Shown here: positions 9,697 to 17,262 of the stretch, piece by piece
Layout of the letters: each line of letters opens with the position of its first letter
Position numbering within the stretch: the stretch's first letter is position 1
Assembly: GCF_023145115.1 (NCBI RefSeq)
Contig: NZ_JAGLEJ010000020.1
Span: forward strand, 62,001 to 126,000
DNA: 64,000 bases
Direction of reading: 5' to 3'
From: Algiphilus sp.
Lineage (GTDB): Bacteria; Pseudomonadota; Gammaproteobacteria; Nevskiales; Nevskiaceae
Notes under the pieces: model-generated
Seen by the model: only the letters and a program-made list of their open reading frames with translations
The model's database searches: none
Told to the model about the DNA's origin: nothing
Made by a program: the position numbers and the translations under genes

Positions 9697-11136
9697 CTAG
9701 TCACCCGGCCCGTACACGCTGCACCCGGCGACCGGTGCCGGCCCCTGCGCCAGGGCATGCGCGAGATCGCGCAAGGCCGTGCGCAGGCCTTCCTCGATGA
9801 CGGGATGATAGAACGGCATGGCGATGGCTTCCTGCACCGTCATCCTGGACTGGACTGCCCAGGCCAGCAGGTGCCCCAGATGCTCGGCACGCGGACCGAT
9901 CATCTCGGCGCCGAGCAGGCGGCCGCTGTCGTGCTCGCCGTAGACCCGCAGCACCCCGGCGTTCTCGCGGATCACGCGCGAGCGCCCCTGCCCGGTGAAA
10001 TCGACCTGGCCGACCGCGAAACGGATGCCGCTCTCGCACATGCCGACGAAGGACATGCCGAGCGACGCCACCTGGGGTTCGCAGAACACCACCGCGAGCG
10101 GCGTGCGACGCGCGTGGGGGCGGACATCCGGCCAGCGTCCCGCGTTGTCGCCGGCGATGCGCCCCTCGTCCGCCGCTTCGTGCAGCAGCGCCTTGTCGCC
10201 GTTGACGTCGCCGGCGATGAACACGGGCTGGTCCCCGCACTGACCGGTGTGCGCGTCGTGCAGCGGAATCCCGCGACCATCGACCGCTATGCCGGCCGCC
10301 TCGAGCCCGAGGCCGTCGAGATTGGGCGGCCGGCCGGTGGCGGCCAGCACCCGCGCGAAGGTGTCCTCGTGCTCGCCGTCGTCCGCGCGCCACCGGACGC
10401 GGAAGCGGTCGCCCTCATCGGTGATCGCGAGCAGCTCGCTGCCGAGCGCGAGATCGAGCTCGCGCTCGAGCACGCCCCGCGCGCAGTCCGCCACCTCCGG
10501 GTCCGAGATCCCGGCGATCCGGCGACTGCGGCCGAAGATGCGCGTGCGCACCCCCAGCCTGTGCAGCGCCTGCCCGAGCTCCAGTCCGATGACCCCGGTA
10601 CCGAACACGGCCACCGATTCCGGGAGATCGGGCCATTCGAAAATGGTGTCGTTGGTGTCCACGCGCGCCGCATCGAGCGCGCCGAGCGCACCCGGGCGCT
10701 GCGGCGTGCTGCCGGTGGCGATCACCACCCGCCCCGCCTCGATCCGGCTGCCGTCAGACAGGGCGAGCACGCCGGGAGCCTCGAAGCGTGCACGTGCGCG
10801 GATGCGGTCGGCTTCCGGAAACCCCTCGATGGCGTCGAGCACGAAGCCGACGAAGCGGTCGCGCTCGGATCGCACCCGGCGCAGGACCGCCGGGCCGTCC
10901 ACGGTCACGCCGTCCACGTCGATGCCGAAGCCGCCGGCCTCGCGGGCACCGTGCGCCGCCCCGGCAGCGGCGATGAGCAGCTTCGACGGCATGCAGCCCA
11001 CCCGCGCGCAGGTCGTGCCGTAGGGGCCGTCCTCGATGAGCAGCACCGAATCGCTGTGCGCGCGGGCCGCGCGGTAGGCGCCCATGCCCGATGTTCCCGC
11101 GCCGATGATGGCGACATCGCATTGCCGTACGGTCAT
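9697..11136 (-). CDS. Dihydrolipoamide-dehydrogenase-like flavoprotein disulfide reductase
   Basis: This is a 479-residue class I pyridine nucleotide-disulfide oxidoreductase. An FAD dinucleotide fold (VAIIGAGTSGMGAYRA) comes first, then the redox-active disulfide C43/C48 in TTCARVGCMPSK, an NAD(P)H-binding segment (VAVFGTGVIGLELGQAL), a second FAD contact (VFIAGDVNG) and a C-terminal dimerisation domain with the catalytic base region FYHPVIEEGL. The start at 11136 is supported by GGAGGG eight to nine bases upstream. It is not beside 2-oxoacid dehydrogenase genes. It may therefore be one of the stand-alone dihydrolipoyl dehydrogenase paralogues and its true substrate is unproven. Confidence 0.85.
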   Translation of the reverse strand: MTVRQCDVAIIGAGTSGMGAYRAARAHSDSVLLIEDGPYGTTCARVGCMPSKLLIAAAGAAHGAREAGGFGIDVDGVTVDGPAVLRRVRSERDRFVGFVLDAIEGFPEADRIRARARFEAPGVLALSDGSRIEAGRVVIATGSTPQRPGALGALDAARVDTNDTIFEWPDLPESVAVFGTGVIGLELGQALHRLGVRTRIFGRSRRIAGISDPEVADCARGVLERELDLALGSELLAITDEGDRFRVRWRADDGEHEDTFARVLAATGRPPNLDGLGLEAAGIAVDGRGIPLHDAHTGQCGDQPVFIAGDVNGDKALLHEAADEGRIAGDNAGRWPDVRPHARRTPLAVVFCEPQVASLGMSFVGMCESGIRFAVGQVDFTGQGRSRVIRENAGVLRVYGEHDSGRLLGAEMIGPRAEHLGHLLAWAVQSRMTVQEAIAMPFYHPVIEEGLRTALRDLAHALAQGPAPVAGCSVYGPGD

Positions 11137-11159
11137 GCCGATGATCCCTCCAGAAGATG

Positions 11160-11176
11160 CGCGGAAGCCTTCCGCG
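11160..11176. promoter_or_regulatory. 17-bp dyad CGCGGAAG-C-CTTCCGCG
   Basis: Eight-base perfect arms flank one base, 24 bases upstream of the disulfide reductase start and about 105 bases upstream of the divergent membrane protein. It could be an operator in the divergent control region or a hairpin in the reductase leader. No known consensus is recognised. Confidence 0.35.
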
Positions 11177-11224
11177 TGGGGCGCCGCCGCAGCCGGCCGC
11201 GGCCGCCACGCGAGCGATCGGCGC

Positions 11225-11253
11225 TTGACCGTCGTCGGGCGCGGGCCTAGCGT
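11225..11253 (+). promoter_or_regulatory. Candidate sigma70 promoter for the voltage-sensor-like gene
   Basis: TTGACC (11225-11230) and TAGCGT (11248-11253) are separated by exactly 17 bases. The predicted transcript start is near 11260, 22 bases before the ATG. The -35 is strong; the -10 matches only three of six consensus bases. Confidence 0.4.
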
Positions 11254-11281
11254 GCCGCACAAAGAGCAACAAGACCACACC

Positions 11282-12088
11282 ATGTCGAGCCAGGATCCCA
11301 GCTTCAACGCCGTCTTCGGGCGCGAGCGGGTACGCATCGTCGACTGGGCCATGCTGGCGCTCGCCGTGCTGTCGGTGGCCGTGCTGAGCTGGGCCACCTT
11401 CGGCGACGTGTCACCCGAGACCATGCGATGGATCGTGATCGGGGACTACGTCGTCTGCGGCATCTTCCTGATCGAGTTCCTCTACCGCTGGCGCGAAGCC
11501 GGGTGGCCGGCGAACTTCCCGCTGCACCGCTGGTACGAGGTGCTGGGCATGATCCCGGTGTCGGACCCGGCACTGCGCGGACTGCGCCTGCTGCGCGTGA
11601 TACGGGTGGTGATCCTGCTGTCGCGCCTCGGCCGCGCGGCCGACCGGGCGCTCGGCGATGAGTTCGTCTACCGGCTGGTGCGGCGCTTCTCCAACACCAT
11701 CATCGGTGTCATCAAGCGGCCGATCACGGTGGCGGTCATCGGCGAGGTCGCGGAGGTGCTGCAGAAGGGGCACTACACGCGGAACGTGGCGCGCGCCATC
11801 GAGGGCAACCGGCAGACCCTGGTCACCACCATCCTCGAGAAGGTGGCCGACGACTCGCGCACGGGGTACCTGTCGAAGCTGCCCTTCTACCGCGATGTCG
11901 CCAGCGTCAGCGCCGACACCACGCTCAACGTGGTGCTCGAGGTGCTCAACGATCCGCGTACCGATCAGCTGGTGGCGGACATCCTGCGCGAGAACCTCGA
12001 CCAGATCCGCGAGGCGATCCACCAGCGCGACGTCGCCGAGGACGCCGCCCGCCGCGGCAGCAACGCAGCCGACGACCCCGCGGGCTGA
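11282..12088 (+). CDS. Voltage-sensor-like ion transporter family membrane protein
   Basis: This is a 268-residue protein. About four transmembrane helices occupy residues 20-130, and the last resembles an S4 helix with regularly spaced arginines (RGLRLLRVIRVVILLSRLG). The preceding S1-S3-like helices include WAMLALAVLSVAVLSWATF and YVVCGIFLIEFLYRW. After S4 I see no S5-pore-S6 segment. Instead there is a soluble helical domain of about 140 residues (NRQTLVTTILEKVADDSRTG; RTDQLVADILRENLDQIREA). It is thus a voltage-sensor-only member of the ion transport family, as in proton-channel-like or sensor proteins. ATG 11282 was chosen because residues upstream in frame look non-coding. Function unknown. 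Confidence 0.75.
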   Translation: MSSQDPSFNAVFGRERVRIVDWAMLALAVLSVAVLSWATFGDVSPETMRWIVIGDYVVCGIFLIEFLYRWREAGWPANFPLHRWYEVLGMIPVSDPALRGLRLLRVIRVVILLSRLGRAADRALGDEFVYRLVRRFSNTIIGVIKRPITVAVIGEVAEVLQKGHYTRNVARAIEGNRQTLVTTILEKVADDSRTGYLSKLPFYRDVASVSADTTLNVVLEVLNDPRTDQLVADILRENLDQIREAIHQRDVAEDAARRGSNAADDPAG

Positions 12089-12160
12089 CGCCGCCCCGGC
12101 GGCGCGTCTAAGCCGTTCGGCGGTGGACGGCCACGGCACCGGCAGGCATACTCACTTTTG

Positions 12161-12174
12161 TGAATCCGGATTCA
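12161..12174. promoter_or_regulatory. Perfect palindrome TGAATCCGGATTCA upstream of icmF
   Basis: A perfect 14-bp palindrome ends 15 bases before the ATG of icmF, in an unusually AT-rich stretch for this genome. Its position over the start region suits an operator for a dimeric repressor, for instance a TetR-type acyl-CoA-responsive regulator. No regulator gene is adjacent. Half-site TGAATCC is not one I can assign to a known protein. Confidence 0.45.
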
Positions 12175-12189
12175 TTTTGAGTGCCCGCC

Positions 12190-15100
12190 ATGTCCCAGAA
12201 GCAAGCCCGTACCCCTGACAGCGCCCCGCAGCAGGCGGTCGACCAGAGCCCGCTGCGCGTCGTCACCGCCGCCAGCCTCTTCGACGGCCACGACGCGGCC
12301 ATCAACGTCATGCGCCGCATGATCCAGGCGCGCGGCGCGGAGGTCATCCATCTCGGGCACAACCGCTCGGTCGAGGACATCGTGCGCGCGGCCATCCAGG
12401 AGGACGCCGACGCCATCGCGCTGTCCAGCTACCAGGGCGGGCACAACGAGTTCTTCGCCTACATGGTCGAGATGCTGGAGGCCCGCGGCGCCGGGCACAT
12501 CAAGGTCTTCGGCGGCGGCGGCGGCACCATCACGCCGGAGGAAGCCGATGCGCTCCACGGCAAGGGCGTGGCGCGCATCTACCACCCCAACGACGGCGCC
12601 AAGCTGGGCCTCGACGGCATGATCGACGACCTGGTCGCGCGCGCACAGGCGGCACGGGCCGCGCGCAAGTTCGAGGCGCCCGATCCGGATGCGCTCGCCA
12701 AGCGCGCCGACGACGACTTCGGCCTCGCGGCAGCGCTGTCGTCGATCGAGGATTTCGCGCTCGACGACGAGCAGCGTGGCCAGCTCCACAAGCAGTGGCA
12801 GCTCGCCGGTGGCAAGACGCCGGTGCTGGGCATCACCGGCACCGGCGGCGCCGGCAAGTCGTCGGTGGTCGACGAGCTGCTGCTCCGCTTCCTCGGCGCC
12901 TTCGAGCACAAGCGCATCGCGGTGCTGGCGGTCGACCCCACCCGCCGCAAGTCGGGCGGCGCGCTGCTCGGCGACCGCATCCGCATGAACAGCCTGCGCT
13001 CGACACGCATCTACATGCGCTCGATGGCCACGCGCCGCGCCCACGCCGCAACCACCGAGGTGCTGCAGGACGCCATCGCCTACCTGCGCGCGCAGGACTT
13101 CGATCTGGTGATCGTGGAAACGGCCGGCATCGGTCAGAGCGATTCGGAGATCGTCGATCTGGTCGACTTCCCGATGTACGTCATGACCAGCGACTACGGC
13201 GCGGCCAGCCAGCTCGAGAAGATCGACATGCTCGACTTCGCCGAGCTGATCGCGCTCAACAAGTACGACCGCCGCGGCGCCGAGGATTCGCTGCGCGACG
13301 TCCGGAAGCAGTGGAAGCGCAACCGCGTCGCCTTCTCGCTGGCCGACGACGCGGTGCCGGTCTATCCGACCATCGCCAGCCAGTTCAACGATCCGGGCGT
13401 GACCTGGATGTTCGCCAACCTCTGCCGGCTGCTGCGCGAGAAGCTCGAGCTCGATGCCGACGAGTGGACCCCGGACGTCAACACCGAACTGAAGGAACCG
13501 CGCGAGACCGTCCTGATCCCGCCCGCGCGGAACCGCTACCTGGCCGAGATCGCCGAATCCGGCCGCTCGGTCAATGCCCGCATCGAGGAACAGGTGGAAG
13601 CGGCCGATCGCGCGCAGCACTTCCACGCCGTGCTGGCGGACCTCGAGGACCCGGCGCTGCCCGCCCCGCTCGACGCCTATCCCAAGGACAGGCTGCTCGC
13701 CAGCGGCGACGACGCCGGCCTGCAGACCCTGCGGCAACGCTACCAGGACGCCCTCGACAGCCTCGATGCCGAGGCGCTGGACGCGCTGCGCAGCTGGCCG
13801 GAGCGCTACAAGGCCGTCACCGATCCCGTCAACGAATACAAGGTGCGCGACAAGACCATCAAGGTCGAGAACTACCGCGAATCGCTGTCGCACCAGCAGA
13901 TCCCCAAGATCGCCGCGCCCCGGACCGGCAACTGGGGCGAGCAGCTGCGCTTCCTGATGCGCGAGAACCTGCCCGGCGCCTACCCCTACACCGCCGGGGT
14001 CTACCCGTACCGTCGCAGCGGCGAGGACCCCATCCGCATGTTCGCCGGCGAGGGCACGCCGGAGCGCACCAACCGCCGCTTCCACTACCTGTCGCAGGGC
14101 AACGACGTGGCGCGCCTGTCGACCGCCTTCGATTCGGTGACGCTGTACGGCGAGGATCCGGCCGAGCGTCCCGACATCTTCGGCAAGGTCGGCAACTCGG
14201 GCGTATCCATCGCCACGCTCGACGACATGAAGAAGCTCTACTCGGGCTTCGATCTGTGCGCACCGACGACGTCGGTGTCGATGACCATCAACGGCCCCGC
14301 GCCGATGATCCTGGCGATGTTCATGAACACCGCCATCGACCAGCAGGTCGAGAAGTACCTGCGCGAGGACCCGAAGCGCTGGGAAGCGGCCGAGAAGCGG
14401 ATCGCCGAGATCTACGCGGAGCGCGCACGGCCGCAGTACTCCGGCGACCTGCCGGCGGGCAACGACGGGCTCGGGCTCGGCCTGCTCGGCGTCACCGGCG
14501 ACGAGGTGGTCGACGCCGAGACCTACGCGCGCATCAAGGCCGAGGCCATGTCCACCGTGCGGGGCACCGTGCAGGCCGACATCCTCAAGGAGGACCAGGC
14601 ACAGAACACCTGCATCTTCTCGACCGAGTTCGCGCTGCGCATGATGGGCGACATCCAAGCGTACTTCGTGGATCACAGGGTGCGCAACTTCTACTCGGTG
14701 AGCATCTCCGGCTACCACATCGCCGAGGCCGGCGCGAACCCCATCAGCCAGCTCGCCTTCACCCTCTCCAACGGCTTCACCATCGTCGAGTATTACCTGG
14801 CGCGCGGCATGGCCATCGACGACTTCGCGCCCAATCTGTCGTTCTTCTTCTCCAACGGCATGGACCCGGAGTATTCGGTGATCGGCCGCGTCGCACGCCG
14901 CATCTGGGCGCGGGCGATGAAGGAGCGCTACGGCGGCTCCGCGCGCAGCCAGATGCTGAAGTACCACATCCAGACCTCCGGGCGATCACTGCACGCTCAG
15001 GAGATCCAGTTCAACGACATCCGCACCACGCTGCAGGCGCTGTACGCGCTGCTCGACAACTGCAACAGCCTGCACACCAACGCCTACGACGAGGCCATCA

Positions 15101-15663
15101 CCACGCCTACCGAGGAATCGGTGCGCCGGGCGGTCGCCATCCAGCTCATCATCAACAAGGAGCTGGGCGTCAACCAGTGCGAGAACCCCTGGCAGGGGAG
15201 CTACTTCATCGACCAGCTGACCGATCTGGTGGAAGAGGCCGTCTACCGCGAGTTCGAGGCGATCAGCGAGCGCGGTGGCGTGCTGGGGGCCATGGACACG
15301 ATGTACCAGCGCGGCAAGATCCAGGACGAGTCGATGGTCTACGAGCACAAGAAGTACGACGGCTCGCTGCCGCTGGTCGGCGTCAACACCTTCCTGGCCA
15401 GGGACAGTGGCGGCGAGATCACCACCGAGATCGAGCTGATCCGTTCCAGCGAGGAGGAGAAGCGCGACCAGATCCGCAATGTCGAGGCCTTCCGGGAAGC
15501 GCGCAACGCAGTAGCCGGGGATGCTCTCGCCGCACTGCAGCAGACGGCCGCTGCGCGTCGGAACACCTTCGAGAGCCTGATCCAGGCGGTGAAGTACCAC
15601 TCCCTCGGTCAGATCAGCCACGCCCTCTACGACGTCGGTGGCGAATACCGCCGCAACATGTAA
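12190..15663 (+). CDS. icmF: Fused isobutyryl-CoA mutase IcmF
   Basis: This is a 1157-residue adenosylcobalamin-dependent carbon-skeleton mutase fused to its own G-protein chaperone; it interconverts isobutyryl-CoA and n-butyryl-CoA. Domains in order are: a B12-binding domain (residues about 20-150) with SLFDGHDAAINVM; a MeaI/MeaB-like GTPase with P-loop GITGTGGAGKSS starting near residue 214; a linker; and the substrate-binding mutase barrel from about residue 560. Aligned on methylmalonyl-CoA mutase, the Tyr/Arg substrate pair is F618 (PIRMFAGEG) and Q805 (DQAQNTC). That is the isobutyryl-type pair rather than the Leu/His reported for pivalyl-CoA mutase. A GTG at 12181 is an alternative start; ATG 12190 has TGAG upstream. 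A GXWXG gene follows after 53 bases. Confidence 0.96.
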   Translation: MSQKQARTPDSAPQQAVDQSPLRVVTAASLFDGHDAAINVMRRMIQARGAEVIHLGHNRSVEDIVRAAIQEDADAIALSSYQGGHNEFFAYMVEMLEARGAGHIKVFGGGGGTITPEEADALHGKGVARIYHPNDGAKLGLDGMIDDLVARAQAARAARKFEAPDPDALAKRADDDFGLAAALSSIEDFALDDEQRGQLHKQWQLAGGKTPVLGITGTGGAGKSSVVDELLLRFLGAFEHKRIAVLAVDPTRRKSGGALLGDRIRMNSLRSTRIYMRSMATRRAHAATTEVLQDAIAYLRAQDFDLVIVETAGIGQSDSEIVDLVDFPMYVMTSDYGAASQLEKIDMLDFAELIALNKYDRRGAEDSLRDVRKQWKRNRVAFSLADDAVPVYPTIASQFNDPGVTWMFANLCRLLREKLELDADEWTPDVNTELKEPRETVLIPPARNRYLAEIAESGRSVNARIEEQVEAADRAQHFHAVLADLEDPALPAPLDAYPKDRLLASGDDAGLQTLRQRYQDALDSLDAEALDALRSWPERYKAVTDPVNEYKVRDKTIKVENYRESLSHQQIPKIAAPRTGNWGEQLRFLMRENLPGAYPYTAGVYPYRRSGEDPIRMFAGEGTPERTNRRFHYLSQGNDVARLSTAFDSVTLYGEDPAERPDIFGKVGNSGVSIATLDDMKKLYSGFDLCAPTTSVSMTINGPAPMILAMFMNTAIDQQVEKYLREDPKRWEAAEKRIAEIYAERARPQYSGDLPAGNDGLGLGLLGVTGDEVVDAETYARIKAEAMSTVRGTVQADILKEDQAQNTCIFSTEFALRMMGDIQAYFVDHRVRNFYSVSISGYHIAEAGANPISQLAFTLSNGFTIVEYYLARGMAIDDFAPNLSFFFSNGMDPEYSVIGRVARRIWARAMKERYGGSARSQMLKYHIQTSGRSLHAQEIQFNDIRTTLQALYALLDNCNSLHTNAYDEAITTPTEESVRRAVAIQLIINKELGVNQCENPWQGSYFIDQLTDLVEEAVYREFEAISERGGVLGAMDTMYQRGKIQDESMVYEHKKYDGSLPLVGVNTFLARDSGGEITTEIELIRSSEEEKRDQIRNVEAFREARNAVAGDALAALQQTAAARRNTFESLIQAVKYHSLGQISHALYDVGGEYRRNM

Positions 15664-15716
15664 CATCCGTCCGGTATGGGCGCTGCGGCGCCCGCCGGAT
15701 CTTCGCGGAGCACGCC

Positions 15717-16256
15717 ATGGCATTCGACGCAGTCGCTGAACTCGGAACCGGTCGCGAATCGACCGAGGCCGCCTTCGAACTCTACGACCGCCTCGACCCG
15801 GTCGACGCGGCGTCGATGATCGGCTGCTGGCGCGGGGACGGATTCACCACCGGGCATGCCCTGGACGGCGTGCTGGAACGCTTCGGCTGGTACGGCAAGG
15901 AGTTCGTCGATGCCGACAACGTCCACCCCCTGCTCTTCCACACCGGGTCCGGCGGGATCCGCAAGCTGAACCCTGCCCTGATGCCGCTGGCCCTGGGCCT
16001 GCGCTTCCCGCAGCTCAACAACGATGTCTCGGCGAAGCTGTTCCGCGCCACGCAGGGCCTTCTCGCCACCAGCACGTCGAAGGCGCGCCTGCGCATGACC
16101 GAGTACCGCGGCAAGGTCAGCGCCACCATGTGCTACGACCAGCGCCCCATCCACGACGTCTTCCGCAGGGTGGACGACGACACCGTGCTCGGCGCCATGG
16201 ACATGAAGGGCATGGATCAGACCCTGTTCTTCCTGCTGCGCCGCGACCGCTACTGA
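15717..16256 (+). CDS. GXWXG and DUF4334 domain protein
   Basis: This is a 179-residue soluble protein. The N-terminal half carries the GXWXG-type motif (MIGCWRGDGFTTGHALDGVL). The C-terminal half (RLRMTEYRGKVSATMCYD; DTVLGAMDMKGMDQTLFFLL) matches the DUF4334 pattern. The pair is known together as a small beta-rich protein of unknown function. The start at 15717 is preceded by CGGAG at about eight bases. It follows icmF on the same strand and may be co-expressed, which suggests a role in lipid or acyl-CoA metabolism, but that is only contextual. Confidence 0.85.
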   Translation: MAFDAVAELGTGRESTEAAFELYDRLDPVDAASMIGCWRGDGFTTGHALDGVLERFGWYGKEFVDADNVHPLLFHTGSGGIRKLNPALMPLALGLRFPQLNNDVSAKLFRATQGLLATSTSKARLRMTEYRGKVSATMCYDQRPIHDVFRRVDDDTVLGAMDMKGMDQTLFFLLRRDRY

Positions 16257-16274
16257 CCGGCAGGCCGCGCCACG

Positions 16275-16892
16275 TCAGGCGGCGCGGGCACTCCCGGTGC
16301 GCACGTACGTCCAGGGCTTCGGCCCCTTCAGATAGCGCGCGTCCATGTCGCGCACGGCGAATCCGCCCTCGGCGATGAGCCCGGGAATGTCGCGATCGAG
16401 CTGGCAGCCGCCGGCCATTCGGCTCCACGCCGGCGTCAGTCGGTGCTGCCAGCGCTGAACCGAGGCATCCGGCGCCAGGCCGTGCTCGCTGAACAGCAGG
16501 TCGCCACCGGGCCGCAGCACCCGTCGCATTTCGTTGAGGGCGGCCACCGGGTCGGGAATGGTGCACAGCGAGAAGGTGCACACGACCGTGTCGAAACTGT
16601 CGTCGTCGGCGGGAATGCCCTCGGCGGAGACCGAGATCAGTTCCACCGCCATGCCGGCCGCCCGGGCCCGCTTGCGCGCCTTGCCGTTCATCTGCTCGGC
16701 CGGATCGAGGCCGACCAGCGCTTCGACTGCCTGCGGCTGATAGAACGGAAAGTTGCGGCCGGTGCCGATGCCGATCTCCAGCACCCGTCCCCGCGCGCGC
16801 GGGATGAGCGCGGCGCGCTGGCGCTGGATCGCCTTCATGCCGCAGCAGCCGTCGAGCAGCGCCGGAAGGATGTATCGGTCATAGGGGTTCAT
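16275..16892 (-). CDS. Class I SAM-dependent methyltransferase
   Basis: This is a 205-residue UbiE/SAM methyltransferase-11 type protein. Motif I is VLEIGIGTGRNFPFYQP. A post-I acidic region is LVGLDPAEQMNGKARKRA, motif II is DSFDTVVCTFSLCTIPDP and motif III is RVLRPGGDLLFSEHG. The cysteine-rich start DGCCGMKAIQRQR is typical of a YcgJ-like subgroup. The start at 16892 has GGAG seven bases upstream. The gene begins 4 bases after the stop of a small membrane protein, so the two probably form a unit facing a MocR-type regulator. Substrate unknown. Confidence 0.85.
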   Translation of the reverse strand: MNPYDRYILPALLDGCCGMKAIQRQRAALIPRARGRVLEIGIGTGRNFPFYQPQAVEALVGLDPAEQMNGKARKRARAAGMAVELISVSAEGIPADDDSFDTVVCTFSLCTIPDPVAALNEMRRVLRPGGDLLFSEHGLAPDASVQRWQHRLTPAWSRMAGGCQLDRDIPGLIAEGGFAVRDMDARYLKGPKPWTYVRTGSARAA

Positions 16893-16896
16893 GCGA

Positions 16897-17169
16897 TCAC
16901 TCCGAGCGTATCGAGCGCGCGGCCGGGCCATAAGGCGCGGAGCTGCACGGCTGCGCGGTGTGGAAGTATGACACCGCGCCACGCCGGCATCCGGCCACCG
17001 ACAGGGCCGAAACGGCCAGCGCCAGCAGCACCGCGCCAGCCAGTGCGACCAGCACGGTGATGACCGTGTCGCGCGCGGGCGCGCGCAGTGCACCCGCCTG
17101 TCGCCCGCGCACACCGCGCGGGAGGACGATCGAGCGAAGGGACGGCAGGCGTGGAAGTGCCTGGATCAT
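16897..17169 (-). CDS. Putative small membrane protein
   Basis: This is a 90-residue candidate with one clear transmembrane helix (TVITVLVALAGAVLLALAVSA) in its middle. An Arg-rich cytoplasmic-looking N terminus precedes it, and a short Cys-containing tail follows (VAGCRRGAVSYFH and QPCSSAP). I do not recognise a family. It is supported by its position: it ends 4 bases before the methyltransferase and starts 93 bases from a divergent regulator. No strong ribosome-binding site is seen before ATG 17169, so it could be a spurious reading frame. Confidence 0.45.
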   Translation of the reverse strand: MIQALPRLPSLRSIVLPRGVRGRQAGALRAPARDTVITVLVALAGAVLLALAVSALSVAGCRRGAVSYFHTAQPCSSAPYGPAARSIRSE

Positions 17170-17190
17170 GGCGGACTCTCCGATGCGTGC

Positions 17191-17211
17191 GCCTTTCCAT
17201 CGACGAAAGGC
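17191..17211. promoter_or_regulatory. Dyad GCCTTTC-N7-GAAAGGC between divergent genes
   Basis: Seven-base perfect inverted arms with a 7-base spacer lie in the 93-base region between the minus-strand membrane protein/methyltransferase pair and the plus-strand MocR-type regulator. This is the natural place for a MocR operator that both autoregulates and controls the divergent pair. It is inferred from symmetry and position only. Confidence 0.4.
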
Positions 17212-17262
17212 GGGCGTAGTCTCCCGGAGCGGCCCGAACCGGAACAGATACAGATTCGCCGA

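Noticed and set aside
13981..14016. An altered substrate-pocket Tyr in IcmF (AGVYPYRR)
   Set aside because: On re-alignment with methylmalonyl-CoA mutase (WTIRQYAG) the selectivity residue is the Phe of PIRMFAGEG, which is the usual isobutyryl-type residue.
12172..14967. A 931-codon open frame antisense to icmF
   Set aside because: It is rich in Val, Ala, Gly, His and Arg with no domain, and mirrors icmF codons in a GC-rich genome; the sense frame encodes a complete IcmF.
12795..15716. A +1 frame open for over 900 codons through icmF
   Set aside because: It is a compositional shadow of icmF; only its last part (from 15717) is the real GXWXG gene.
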